NCBI GenBank assembly: GCA_024516035.1
Contig: CM044967.1
Coordinates: 17,892,810 to 17,956,809 of the forward strand
Direction: 5' to 3'
Source: Bactericera cockerelli
Lineage: Eukaryota > Arthropoda > Insecta > Hemiptera > Triozidae
DNA length: 64,000 bases
Shown here piece by piece: positions 21,383 to 32,281 of the stretch (position 1 is the stretch's first letter; each line of letters starts with the position of its first letter). The notes below the pieces were generated by a model that was given only the letters and a program-made list of their open reading frames with translations, ran no database searches and was not told the origin of the DNA. Made by a program: the position numbers and the translations under genes.

Positions 21383-21439
21383 TATTATGATAACAATATG
21401 ACACACCGCCCGAAAATACTTCAACCAGTTTGGTCTGTT

Positions 21440-21585
21440 TCCGATTTCCGACCCGAGGCATGGCGGGGCCGACCTAGGCATTATGGACGCATTGAACGCC
21501 TAGATCCAGTGTCTAGGATCTCGTCATGTCCAATTATTGTATAATGTTTTTAACATCCTGAGTTGTCCCGGACAGAGGTTATACT
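21440..21585 (-). mobile_element. SINE-D 3' fragment
   Basis: Shares GGACGCATTGAACGCC-like text, CAGATCCAGTGTCTAGG and the AACATCC block with the tail of the previous element. The head is absent. Confidence 0.5.
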
Positions 21586-21588
21586 TTG

Positions 21589-21784
21589 CACTGGGAGTCA
21601 AGTGGTTAAGAAGCTCGTCTGGTAAGTAATCTAGGTAGCTTAGGGAATCCGTTGGTTCGAATCCCACCCAATTCATGAATTTTCCCTCATTTATTTGAGA
21701 ATATGACCACACAATAATAAGACTCTAAGGCTAAGGGTTAGGTGGTAGAAAATTCTGCCTTCCACTAAAGAGTATTATTATTAT
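21589..21784 (+). mobile_element. SINE-B copy
   Basis: Head with GGGAGTCAAGTGGTTAAG, an extra GTAA in the anticodon-like arm and B box GGTTCGAATCCC. The body has lost the AATGC/GCATT hairpin. Confidence 0.85.
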
Positions 21785-22099
21785 TAGCATGACTATATAC
21801 TTTCCAATCGCTGGGAATACCAGCTACCCACATTTACCTCACCAGCCTGGGTTGTAGGCATTTGGCTTTCACGCTTGAAAAGAGAGAGACTGTATAAAGT
21901 GACCCTCAATTCTCCATTAGACGAATCATCAACTGGGTCTGTTGTCCAGAATAATGAAGTGACCCTTAATACTCCATTAGACACATCATCAGTTGATGGG
22001 TCTGTTGTACGAGCAAGCATTCGAATGCGGAACTGGTTAGTCGACATTGAGAATTAATATTGACATTTTTAACCTGATATTATACATACCTACTAGAGG

Positions 22100-22232
22100 C
22101 GAGATTGTTTTTAAGGGTTTTTAAATAGTAAAAAAATTAATACTAATAAAAAATACCACCGTGTTTGTGAAAGTACTTATAACAACAAAAAAATTGTCAC
22201 TATTTTTTTTTACGTGTTATTATGACTGTAGA
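22100..22232. other. AT-rich spacer, nothing recognised
   Basis: Short stretch between the SINE-D scrap at 21788-21860 and the next SINE-B. 21875-22057 repeats a 50-70-bp unit twice (AATTCTCCATTAGACGAATC and AATACTCCATTAGACACATC), which makes a two-copy repeat frame, not a gene. Confidence 0.5.
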
Positions 22233-22450
22233 ATCTAGAAGTGCACTGATAGTCAAGTGGTTAACGCGCTAGTCTGGTAATCGAGGTGGCGTAGGGATCC
22301 GTTGGTTCGAATCCCACCCAGTGCATGAATTTTTCCTCATATATTTGAGTTTGTGACCACATAATTATTAATAAGACTCTGAGGGTTAAGGTGGTAGAAA
22401 ATGCTTTGAGCATTAACCTCTCCTCGTGGAAGGTAACCACCAGGCACGTC
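22232..22450 (+). mobile_element. SINE-B, full length
   Basis: GTGCACTGATAGTCAAGTGG, B box GGTTCGAATCCC and hairpin AATGCTTTGAGCATT. The end reads TGGAAGGTAACCACC, an inverted version of the usual end, so the last 20 bp may be rearranged. Confidence 0.85.
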
Positions 22451-22499
22451 CCTTGAGCGTACAGATATATGCCAATCCCTGACAGCACTTATTGGTGCT

Positions 22500-22650
22500 A
22501 CCGACATTAGTGGCTTGATCGATAAGGCGGTAACTTGTAACCTGGAGGTCGATGGTTCAAGTCGCGGTTTCAGCGTAGATTTAGCAAAGCGAGTTTGAGT
22601 AGTTGCGTTAACACGAAAGTGCGATTAACACAAATATGATAACTTTAAAA
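22500..22650 (+). mobile_element. SINE-A, full length
   Basis: ACCGACATTAGTGGCTTGAT start. Body hairpin AACACGAAAGTGCGATT. Confidence 0.85.
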
Positions 22651-22844
22651 AACTTAAAAAAACCACTTATTGGTGGCACTCCTACTTCCCAACAGAAACC
22701 AATTTTTCAAAATGGTCAAGATTCGAACTCCCAAGTCCTGACGAGAAAGTCACTACGCCAACCAATCAACTACTGAGATTGATTTCATTTATATTTTGTG
22801 TTACATCATAATTTTCAGTGTTAATCACAAAAGTGTACTAAATG

Positions 22845-23072
22845 AAGCTATCATATTTGTTTTAATCACCATCACAATCACTCAAACTCGCTTTACTAAA
22901 TCTACGCTGAAACCAGGACTCGAACTACCGACTCCCGGTTACGATTCTGCCTCCTTAACAATCATGCTACTGAGGCCAGTCTTTAATAAATATTTGCCAT
23001 AGTAGGGAATCGAACCACCGACCTCCAGGTTACGAGTCCGCCGCGCCACCTTATGCAGCCACGAAGGTGGGG
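22845..23072 (-). mobile_element. SINE-A copy plus a second SINE-A-like head
   Basis: A complete minus-strand SINE-A (22845-22980) is followed by another tRNA-like head (22995-23072) with CACCTTCGTGGCTGCATAAG and GGTTCGATTCCC. The second head lacks a body, so the pair repeats the head as at 3265. Confidence 0.7.
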
Positions 23073-23304
23073 AAGTATGAGCACTGAATTGTTTGAAAAC
23101 CGTACATTTGTAGTCGAGTGGTTAAGGCGCTAGTCTGGTAATCCAGGTAGTGTAGGGATCCGTTGGTTCGAAACCCACCCAATGTTCGAAATTTTCCTCA
23201 CTAATTTGAGTATAATACGACCACGTAATAATAGCACTCACAGCGTTAGGTGGTGGAAAGTGCTTTAAGCATTAACCTCGCCTGGTGGTTACCTTCCCCT
23301 AGAG

Positions 23305-24047
23305 CAGTGGTTCCCAACTCAACTTCCACTGCGACCCACTTTTTTAAATTTCTGAGACCCGCGACCCACCAAATGTGTATTCACCCCTTCCTCTTTCGCA
23401 GTTGCTTTTTTCAATCTTTCTTAATCTAAAATTCTAAAAGGTATTAGTTTTGAGAAAAAAACAACAAATAATTAATCATTTTATTAAGAAGCAAACAATA
23501 AAAATTTATTAATTGTTAAACATTCAATTAATTAACAAAATTAGGAAAAAAAAGTGGGCTGGTGGCTCAGAGGTAGCACTCCTGACTTTGAACCCCGAAG
23601 TTGCGGGTTTGATTCCCGCCCTTAAAAAAGTAAATAACGTAAAATAATTTTAAAAAAGTAGGCTGGTGGAGTCTTTCAATGGGACACATTTGGCTGACTG
23701 GCCTTCACAAGCTCATTGATTTGAGGTTGTATATTTTTACTCAATGATACAATGATTTCTTGTCATAGCAAGGTGTATGGCACGTGTCTGATGCTGTGCA
23801 CTGCTGATTCATATTATAATAATTAACCCCTCGAAAGTCTAAGGGTACATTTTGTACACAATTTTTTTTTCGTCAATAAAGAGCGCCATGGGATTTTTAT
23901 TTAACATTTTTACGAATCAGAAAACTTTTGAATTTTTTCTACCTAAGAACTAAGACCATGCGAAGACCCATGAAGCCTTCTGGCGACCCACTTGAAACCT
24001 TCTCGCGACCCACCAGTGGGTCGCGACCCACCAGTTGGGAACCACTG
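23305..24047. mobile_element. hAT-like non-autonomous element, 8-bp target duplication
   Basis: Starts CAGTGGTTCCCAACT and ends AGTTGGGAACCACTG. The flanking CCCTAGAG (23297-23304 and 24048-24055) is an exact 8-bp duplication. Ends of this type and 8-bp duplications are typical of hAT transposons. The 743-bp interior shows GCGACCCACC-rich subterminal repeats near both ends and no transposase frame. A tRNA-like SINE is nested at 23554-23655. Confidence 0.93.
23554..23660 (+). mobile_element. tRNA-headed SINE nested inside the hAT element
   Basis: GGCTGGTGGCTCAGAGGTAG, then B box GGGTTTGATTCCCGCC and an A-rich tail. AAAAAAGTGGGCTGGTGG before it and AAAAAAGTAGGCTGGTGG after it look like a target duplication, though the right copy overlaps SINE-type bases. 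It matches no other family in the window. Confidence 0.7.
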
Positions 24048-24119
24048 CCCTAGAGGGTCTATTATTACAGGAGAATCCCGCTAACTAGAAATTGAAGGGA
24101 CAGATACGTCATACGTGTA

Positions 24120-24330
24120 CCCTGTTAGTCGAGTGATTAACGCGCTAGTCTGGTAATCCAGGTACCATAGGGATCCGTTGGTTCTAATCCCACCCAGTGC
24201 ATGTATTTTTCCTCAATAATTTGAGTCTGTGACCACATAATAATAAAACTCTCAGGGTTAGGTGGTAGAAAATGCTGCAACCTCGTCTGTTAGTTACCTT
24301 CCACCAAAGAGTGTTATTATTATTATTTCG
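24120..24330 (+). mobile_element. SINE-B, full length
   Basis: CCCTGTTAGTCGAGTGATTA and a B box-like GGTTCTAATCCC. The AATGC hairpin is deleted (ATGCTGCAACCTCG). The ATT tail is present. Confidence 0.85.
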
Positions 24331-24344
24331 AGTTGTACTGTACA

Positions 24345-25790
24345 GTCGAACTTGGATATAATGGACTTGGAAATAGTAGAAAACTCTTTATAATAGAGAA
24401 AATCTCAGGTCCCTGCGTCACCTGTTTATGTGTAATAGAGAACTGGCTATATTAGAAACCTCTTTATAATAGAGAAAATCTCTGGTCCCTGAGTCACCTG
24501 TTTATGTGTAATAGAGAACTGGCTAGGTATGTAGGTACAGAACCTGGATATAATGCACTCGGATATAATAGAAACCTCTTTATAATAGAGAAAATCTCAG
24601 GTCCCTGCGTCACTTGTTTATGTGTAATAGAGAACTGGCTATATTAGAAACCTCTTTATAATAGAGAAAATCTCTGGTCCCTGAGTCACCTGTTTATGTG
24701 TAATAGAGAACTGGCTAGGTATGTAGGTACAGAACCTGGATATAATGCACTCGGATATATTAGAAACCTCTTTATAATAGAGAAAATCTCTGGTCCCTGC
24801 GTCACTTGTTTCTGTGTAATAGAGAACTGGCTATATTAGAAACCTCTTTATAATAGAGAAAATCTCTGGTCCCTGAGTCACCTGTTTATGTGTAATAGAG
24901 AACTGGCTAGGTATGTAGGTACAGAACCTGGATATAATGCACTCGGATATAATAGAAACCTCTTTATAATAGAGAAAATCTCAGGTCCCTGCGTCACTTG
25001 TTTATGTGTAATAGAGAACTGGCTATATTAGAAACCTCTTTATAATAGAGAAAATCTCTGGTCCCTGCGTCACTTGTTTCTGTGTAATAGAGAACTGGTC
25101 ACATAAGAAAACTCTTTATAATAGAGAAAATCTCAGGTCCCTGCGTCACCTGTTTATGTGTAATAGAGAACTGGCCATATTAGAAACCTCTTTATAATAG
25201 AGAAAATCTCTGGTCCCTGCGTCACCTGTTTATTTGTAATAGAGAACTCACTAGGTATGTAGGTACAGAACCTGGATATAAGCACTCGGATATAATAGGA
25301 AACTGTTTATAATAGAGAAAATCTCAGGTCCCTGCGTCACCTGTTTATGTGTAATAGAGAACTGGCTATATTAGAAACCTCTTTATAATAGAGAAAATCT
25401 CAGGTCCCTGCGTCACCTGTTTATGTGTAATAGAGAACTGGCTGTATTAGAAACCTCTTTATAATAGAGAAAATCTCAGGTCCCTGCGTCACCTGTTTAT
25501 GTGTAATAGAGAACTGGCTATATTAGAAACCTCTTTATAATAGAGAAAATCTCAGGTCCCTGCGTCACCTGTTTATGTGTAATAGAGAACTGGCCATATT
25601 AGAAACCTCTTTATAATAGAGAAAATCTCAGGTCCCTGCGTCACACTTGTTTATGTGTAATAGAGAACTGACTATATTAGAAACCTCTTAATAGAACAAA
25701 TCTCAGGTCCCTGCGTCACCTTAATGTGTAATAGAGAACTGGCTATATTAGAAACCTCTTAATCATAATAGAATTTTAGCTCTGTCCCTT
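24345..25790. repeat. Satellite-like tandem array, about 76-bp unit
   Basis: Nearly twenty copies of a unit containing CTCTTTATAATAGAGAAAATC, AGGTCCCTGCGTCACCTG and TGTGTAATAGAGAACTGGC. Interspersed GTATGTAGGTACAGAACCTGG segments give a longer period in the first half. The start (ACAGTCGAACTTGGATATAA) and CTCTTTATAATAGAG resemble the ends of the Tigger-like elements elsewhere in the window, so the array may have grown from such an element. Confidence 0.93.
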
Positions 25791-26372
25791 GGGTTCTATT
25801 ATATGCAGGTTCCACTGTATTATATGCAGGGTTCTATTATATGCAGAAAGAGGTTTCTATCTTTATAATAGAGACAATCTCTGGTCCCTGCGTCACCTGT
25901 TTATGTGTAGCCAGTTTCTAATATAGCCAGTTCTCTATTACACATTAACATGTAATAGAGAACTGGCTATATTAGAAACTCTTCATAATAAAATAGCTCT
26001 GTCCCTTGGGTTCTATTATATGCAGGGTTCTATTATATGCAGAAAGAGGTTTCTATCTTTATAATAGAGAAAATCTCTGGTCCCTGCGTCACCTGTTTAT
26101 GTGTAAGAGAGAACTGGCTGTATTAGAAACCTCTTCATAATAGAATTTTAGCTCTGTCCCTTGGGTTCTATTATATGCAGGTTCCACTGTATTATATGCA
26201 GGGTTCTATTATATGCAGAAAGAGGTTTCTATCTTTATAATAGAGAAAATCTCTGGTCCCTGCGTCACCTGTTTATGTGTAAGAGAGAACTGGCTGTATT
26301 AGAAACCTCTTCATAATAGAATTTTAGCTCTGTCCCTTGGGTTCTATTATATGCAGGTTCCACTGTATTATA
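25790..26372. repeat. Second-phase array, about 174-bp unit, with inverted parts
   Basis: Units contain TAGCTCTGTCCCTTGGG, TTCTATTATATGCAGG and AGAAAGAGGTTTCTATC plus the 76-bp motif. 25913-25942 and 25951-25980 form a perfect 30-bp inverted repeat with an 8-base loop. Confidence 0.9.
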
Positions 26373-26700
26373 AAACCGAAGGATAAGCTAGATTTTGCAC
26401 AGTATTATACAACACGACCGACGCGCATAGAAACAGCATATAAATATCACGTTGGCAAGTTAGGTCCAATCGACTGGCTGCGTTACATTACTGCTTTCAC
26501 TCTCAGCGCTTGTGAAAGTACTCGGATAGTATAATGATGTTCTCCTCTTCCGTGCTACAACTCTTTCTCCCTGTTACGTTCTCCAAACCGAACCGTTTTC
26601 TCAACATTCGAGTAAAATGAACATCACAATGTACATATGTTGTAGATCTTCTTTGCCTTTATCCCATATTATCCAATAAATTCTCATCATCAACATAGGT
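26372..26700. other. Unique stretch after the array, no gene identified
   Basis: GC content is somewhat higher than around it. An open frame runs 26337-26534 (+) but starts inside the array and matches nothing I recognise. No clear splice borders. Confidence 0.4.
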
Positions 26701-26960
26701 AGTCAGGTAGTCCCATTTTGCCAACAGTTTTCAACAACACATACCTCAAGTATGTCTAGTATTGTCTACAGTATAACTGTTCCTTGGCTATCATCATCAT
26801 CATCATAGGGTGGCGTCATCGTGAACGATGGTAGCCAGACAGTGGAGGAATGACTCAGCACTTCTACCGCTGTCTTTACAAGGAGGCTAATAATTGACAA
26901 GGGCCCCCAGAATCAAACCAATGCTGGTCTACTCCCTGTTTATAGTCCCTCTGCAGCCAG
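26700..26960 (-). mobile_element. Dispersed repeat also at 45690-46112 (opposite orientation)
   Basis: Contains ACTGTTGGCAAAATGGGACT-like text, a TCATCA run, GGGTGGCGTCATCGTGAACG and TGACTCAGCACTTCTACC, then CCCTGTTTATAGTCCC. The 45690-46112 copy has the same blocks inverted. Its terminal piece (GTCTAAATAAAGCACTAC) is also alone at 28405, 41218 and 58866. Confidence 0.7.
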
Positions 26961-27009
26961 ACTTCTACAGAATAAATTCTACAAGATCAATAAAAAACAG
27001 ACAGATACA

Positions 27010-27290
27010 AAAACAAAGCTCCTCAGGAAGTTATGAAACGTCGTGAAAATTGAAATCGGAGCAAACAAATATTCTTTTTACAAAAACGAACACAATGCTT
27101 CCGACTTCTAATATTAGAAATTTATCGGAAGTATAATATGAAACAGGCCCTCAGAGTTTCAACCAATCATAGTGCACTTTAGTCCGATTTAAGAGACAAG
27201 ATTTATCTTAGCTTTAATCCTGTTTCATATTTTGGTACCTACTCGTATTAGTAAAAAAAAAAAAATATGTAGCAAATTATAAATTCATAA
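27010..27290. mobile_element. TAATATTA-palindrome repeat with embedded foldback MITE
   Basis: 27060-27135 has TTACAAAAACGAACACAATG and TTCTAATATTAGAAATTTATCGG. 27138-27228 is a CAACCAATCA foldback element with ATGAAACAGG / CCTGTTTCAT ends. Same neighbours as at 34960-35010. Confidence 0.6.
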
Positions 27291-27317
27291 TATGAGACTA
27301 GGATTCGTTGTCATCTG

Positions 27318-27660
27318 GGACAGCCTCCGTGGCGTAATGGTTGTGACTACTGCCCGTAGTCCAGAGTTCCCGAGTTCAACTCCCGGCTGGGGCAGACTTT
27401 TCGAAGAAAATTCTGTTCTATCCAAACACGTGAGGCTGGCATTTCCGGCCCTACCCAGGCTGGGTGAGGTTAATGTGGGTAGCTGGTACGATTCCCAGCG
27501 AATGGAGGGTAAAACCCCCGTCCTAATCTAGGACGTTAAATCAAATAGAATCGTTGGCGTTAGGAAGGGCATCCAGCCGTAAAAAATGTGCCAAAACCAA
27601 TCAACCTCAACCATGAGGTTGAACAACGTCGACCCTGCTTGAGCGGGATAAGACAGAGTA
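27318..27660 (+). mobile_element. SINE-D, full length
   Basis: Cleanest D copy. AGCCTCCGTGGCGTAATGG, GACTACTGCCCGTAGTCC, then GTTCAACTCCCGGCTGGGGC. The GGCATTTCCGGCCC body, GCGAATGGAGGGTAAAA and CGTTAGGAAGGGCATCC follow, with the 3' hairpin CAACCTC/GAGGTTG. An AAG run ends it. Confidence 0.9.
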
Positions 27661-27804
27661 AAAGAAGAAGAAGAAGAAGAAGAAGATTCGTTGTCATCTG
27701 GACTAATCTATCTGGACTAATCTGGCTACTTGACAGTTGTCGCCAGTGACTCGGGTGTTTTCTGGAATAGCTTGTTTTAAAGCACATACTGATACTACTA
27801 ATGT

Positions 27805-27955
27805 AAGCTATCATATCTGTGTTAATCACTTTCGTGATGTATTGTCACAAATTACTCAAGCCTACACCGCCAAATTCCACCAAACTTGGGACTCGAACCA
27901 CCGACCTCCTGGTTACAAGTCCGCCGGAGTATCCCACGCAATGCACGCATTTTTC
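27805..27955 (-). mobile_element. SINE-A copy joined to a SINE-B fragment
   Basis: The minus-strand SINE-A body (TCACGAAAGTGATTAACACA) and most of the head end abruptly at GTCCGCCGG. A SINE-B acceptor piece (TATCCCACGCAATGCA) in plus orientation follows. Confidence 0.7.
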
Positions 27956-28049
27956 TTCACATATACCTATTTGTGACTTGGCCAGATAGTAGGTAATGGC
28001 ACCAAAAAAACTGTTAGAATGATGGGACTTAATATTCCTAATTAGGCAG

Positions 28050-29080
28050 TAGAAATAAGTTTAGTATGTGTATTATTTTTTTTTTTTTTTTCAAACATGT
28101 AATATATTTTATTAGTCAATAAAAAATATCTCTTCCAAAAATTTCCCACTAGGACCAAAATCGATGTTGCATTTCCTCGTTGAATAGCGAGGAAAATCCG
28201 TTGCTTCAGGTACACTTTGGCCCTGGAGCTGCCCGTTATCATTGTCAGTTTGTTACCGATGTATGTGTATTATTTTCATATTAATAATTACATGGAGCTT
28301 TCCATAGAAACTAAGAAATTTCTCACAGAACTGCAGGACTTTTCGTCCTCTTATTCTGTACTATACACTAAAATTGTTATGTAATGTTTATTTAACTGGC
28401 GCTGACAGTCTAAATAAAGCACTACTTATGTCTTATACACTACTTTAAAGGAATAAATATTAATAAATTCATATATTATTATAAATAATAATTATTTATC
28501 ATCTATGAAATTTATCTAGATTTATTTATTAGCACAAGGAAACATATTTCTTGATTATTTCATTTTATTTGCTGGAACATTAGTTTGTTAGCCATGCCAG
28601 CAATCTGTGCATATTATATGAACAAATCAAGTTGGTAAACACTAAACCTGCCCACATTTACACTCGTGAGAGATGTATAACACTAGGGGTTGTGAATCAA
28701 TCTAGCTAACACAACAACAGCGGCAGCCTTGAAGCACCTAACTCCATTGCCATAAAAAAATACACAACAACCACATTCCACATTGACTGCTGGAGTAAAG
28801 GGACATTTCCACGGATGTATAAGAGAAACTCACGAGCATTTCACATTAGAGTGGATTAGAGTATCTCTTAGAGCCAGATTTTTTACTAAGCTTTATTAGG
28901 TAGAACAAAAATATTTACAGTAAAATAGAATGAAATTATAAATAAAAACAATAAGATTAGGCTAAGATACAAGAAAAAAAAAAGAGAATGAATTTAATGT
29001 CCTACCTAAAGGGCGAGGTTATTGCCTGTGGCAATCTCTTCCACCCAACCCTTTGATTAGAGATTTTATTAGAGATTAGA
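28050..29080. other. AT-rich DNA, no gene identified
   Basis: Contains repeat-tail fragments (GCTGACAGTCTAAATAAAGC at 28404-28423) and, at 28880-29056, another copy of the LINE-3'-end-like fragment with ATTGCCTGTGGCAATCTC. Confidence 0.45.
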
Positions 29081-29082
29081 GT

Positions 29083-29222
29083 CAGCCTCCGTGGCGTAAC
29101 GGTTGTGACTACTGCCCGTAGTCCAGCGATCCTGAGTTCGATCCCCAGTCGGAGCAGATTTTTCACACAGAAAATTCTGTTCCCTCCGTACATGTGAGGC
29201 TGGCATTTCCGGCTCTACCCAG
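29083..29222 (+). mobile_element. SINE-D, 3'-truncated
   Basis: Complete head with CTCCGTGGCGTAACGG, GACTACTGCCCGTAGTCC and GTTCGATCCCCAG, but stops within the body at GGCTCTACCCAG. Confidence 0.85.
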
Positions 29223-29620
29223 TTGGAAGACATTTGGTCCAGACGCTTCGGAGTTCTGTTGAATTTGCTTTGGCATTCTCTCTTTCAAAATTTTGTCTCG
29301 TGGTTTTGCAAGTGCTTGAATCTGACCGTAGTGTACAATTTCAGCGTCTATAATAATCTCTAGTTTTGATAATGATTTAAATAATGTCTTTAATAAAGAC
29401 CGAACACAAATGTAAATCCTTATGCATTTGTTGATTATTTTAAATATAATTTTCAATGAATGTACATTTATTCATAATCTCTAGTTTAGCTTCTGAATTA
29501 AATTTTACAATGAAAAGGTCTATCTTTGCACTTAATTTTCTCCAATTTTTTCTCCGAACCGATTTTTTTGTCTCCAGACCTCAAAACTGCAACCACCAAA
29601 TTCCGCATAAGTCTCTTATA

Positions 29621-30504
29621 CAGGGTGAGCATAAAGTCTCACCCCACCCCCCGTATCTCGAGAATGGCTGAGAATACAAGAAAACGCAAAAACCCGTATT
29701 CCTTAATTTTTGGGAGGATTAATTTTTAGCCAAAAAAAAATTGCCTACAGGACCCCAGTCAGGCTGGGCATGGACCAACTTTAAAATCTTAAATATAATA
29801 GTATGTCTTGTGGCATATTGTTTTAAAGGTCTCATAGAGATAATTTCATTACAACAAATTTCAGTGAGCTACGACTTACCGTTTTTGAGATACAGGGTCG
29901 GACGTCCTGTGTAATATCCATATATTTTGACCTATAACTCGTTGACCGTAAATTCCAGAAAAATTAAATTCGTTGATAATAACTCCTTATGACAAGGACT
30001 TTCGAACAAGTTAAAGCTTGATTTGTTTTTTCGTTAAAAATTTTCGGACTGTTCGTCCGGCTGGCTGACGAAACCGACCAGAAACTAATATCAACAGAGT
30101 ATGTCGAGTTATACCTTTTTCGACAGGGCTTGTCATAAGGAGTTATTATCAGCAAATTTCATTTTCCTATAATTTACGGTTATCGAGTTATAGGTCAAAA
30201 TATATGGATATTACGCCGGACGTTCGACCCTGTATCTCTAGAACGGTAAGTCGTAGCCCACTGAAATTTTTTGTAATGAACTTCTCTTTATGAGACCTTT
30301 AAAAAAATATGCCACAAGACATAACATTCTATTAAAGATTTTAAAGTTGGTCCATGCCCAGCCTGACTGGGGCCGTGTAGGCAAAAAATTTTTGGCTGAA
30401 AATTAATCCCCCTGAAAATTAAGGCTTACGGGTTTTTGCGTTTTCTTGTATTTTCAGCCATTCTCGAGATACGGGGGGTGGGGTGGGACTTTATGCTCAC
30501 CCTG
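29621..30504. mobile_element. 884-bp foldback element with CAGGGTGAGC ends and TA duplication
   Basis: The arms of about 380 bp (29621-29999 and 30126-30504) are inverted copies of each other with a spacer of about 125 bp. Both ends read CAGGGTGAGCATAAAGTC and are flanked by TA, as for Tc1/mariner-type insertion. No transposase frame. A second family member is at 62530-63399. Confidence 0.92.
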
Positions 30505-31004
30505 TATACAAGATGTGTCACACGGTCGAGAAGTTCTCAAATATATAGAATTTTTATTAACTTTTGGCAGTGATGATTGTAAATCTTAAATTTAGTTTGG
30601 ATTGTGAAAATTGAAACCATTTATTTAGATGATTAGTAGAATAAAGTTGAAATTTATACAGGTTCTCAGGAAAAACTTATAATTCTACACAACTCTTGGT
30701 AAAACAATAATAAAGTAATTGCACTGAAAGTAAGGGTACCTCTGTTTTTTTTTATCTTAAAAAAAAAAAGAACTACAGAATGGTGGTTATCTTAGAAACC
30801 ACGTGAGATTGAGCTATATTTATTGGAATATTTAATGTTGGAAATGGTCCAATGTGTCATTGTCCCTATGTTTCGGGACCACCCTGTATAGTGTATACTT
30901 ATACAAATCTACTAGGAGTACTAGGCACCTAACACTTTCCGTCTTTTCTAGAACATCTACAATATTATTCTACAAATCTACACCCGTTTATAATAATAAT
31001 AATT

Positions 31005-31198
31005 TCGCCTTATTTATACTGCCCGATTAGGACTATTAAGTCCCATTATTCCAGTAGTAAGCCCAAGACATATTATTATATGATAAAAATTCCAAATGGG
31101 AGGATAACTTGTCTTGTCCCGGCTGGGTTTCGAACCCGCGACCTCTGTAATCTCTGGATTCACAGAGTGCCGCCTTTACCACTGAGCCACCGGGACAG
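31005..31198 (-). mobile_element. SINE-C, full length
   Basis: Minus-strand head GTCCCGGTGGCTCAGTGG, GGGTTCGAAACCC and acceptor pair GGGAC. Body hairpin GGGACTTAATAGTCC. Confidence 0.9.
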
Positions 31199-31199
31199 T

Positions 31200-31640
31200 T
31201 TAGTGTAGATGTTCAACACACGCTTCTACAATACTCTACATAAATGGACAATGATTGATGTTAGAGTAGGTCTGATTATGTTAGGACCCTACTAAGAAAT
31301 AGTGTAAAATAGTGGTAATAAATGTAAAATTCACTCTTTTATGGAACATCACAACATGTAAAAGTTGAACACGGAAATTAAGACACAGATAATTAGAATA
31401 AAAATAGAAAAAAATCTGATAAAATTAAATAATCTAGGAAAAATATCTTATTTCTTGTTTTCTTGGTCTAGAATCTAGATTGTCTCTTTTTTCAAATGTT
31501 TTATAACATGAACTTGTTTTGGTTCTGAAGAGAAACATTTTTTTTACACAACTTCCTGAAATATTTACCTACTTATCAAAGACTTGGCTTCTAGCAATTT
31601 TCACTCAAGTAAAATGTCGCATTGGCATTGATTTATGTAT
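31200..31640. other. Unrecognised AT-rich DNA
   Basis: No head, array, inverted ends or spliced frame noticed. Confidence 0.4.
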
Positions 31641-31647
31641 AAAGATA

Positions 31648-31850
31648 GTCATGTGGTTAACGCGTTGGTTTAGTAATTCAGGTAGGAGGGATCCGTTGGT
31701 TTGAATCCCACCCAGTGCATGGAAATTTTTCCTCATTAATTTGAGTTTGTGACCACATAATAATAAGACTCGAGGTTTAGGTGGTAGAAAATGTTTTGAG
31801 CATTAACCTCGCCTGCTGGTTACCTTCCACTAAAGAGTATTATTATTCTG
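31648..31850 (+). mobile_element. SINE-B copy
   Basis: Head ATAGTCATGTGGTTAACGCG and a B box-like GGTTTGAATCCC, body, and end CCTTCCACTAAAGAGTATTATT. The hairpin is AATGTTTTGAGCATT, with one G-T pair. Confidence 0.85.
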
Positions 31851-32270
31851 TACGTACGTGCAAGTTAGAGTTTTCAGTGTGTAGTTGTGTACGTAATATT
31901 AACTATAGGGTTTTCTTTTCATGTATCCTAAGTCTAATAGTGTGTAGTGTAGATTGAGTAGTATAAAGTATGTAAGTTTTCATAGCTATGTATATAGATG
32001 TCTTGTATGTACATAGTACCCTTATAGGTATACTTAGGTATGTATTACTTTGTTATAAGATAGGTTGATTAGATATTGATAAGGTGAGAAAAAGTGTTTG
32101 TTGACTATGACTCTCAAGAGTGGTGTATTTTATTCGTATGTTGTAGCGGAGTTGCATTTGCATAAATATGCTGGCTGCACCCGAGTTATGGCCGGAGGCA
32201 TGGCCCTTTATTTTTCCTAACCCTATACTTACACACAAAGAGGCATTGCCGTACATCGTTTCGGGCCTGA
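31850..32270. other. Unrecognised; fragment of the GGCATGGCC repeat at 32160-32270
   Basis: 32165-32270 (GGAGGCATGGCCCTTTATTT, CACAAAGAGGCATTGCC, GTTTCGGGCCTGAA) resembles 38270-38385 inverted and the 45-bp units at 39030. It may be a decayed LINE end. Confidence 0.4.
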
Positions 32271-32281
32271 ATTCCCTAAGC

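Larger units (their letters stand above)
23107..24066 (+). mobile_element. SINE-B split by a hAT-like element
   Basis: Head and body at 23107-23304 run to GGTTACCTTCCCCTAGAG. The expected (ATT) tail resumes at 24048 with CCCTAGAGGGTCTATTATTA. The interruption is exactly the element at 23305-24047. Confidence 0.85.

Noticed and set aside
21875..22057. 60-codon frame with repeated peptide
   Set aside because: Produced by a two-copy DNA repeat. Open on both strands without family features.
24345..25790. Regular repeats resembling a CRISPR array
   Set aside because: The units are directly tandem, with no distinct unique spacers of constant size, and the setting is eukaryotic.
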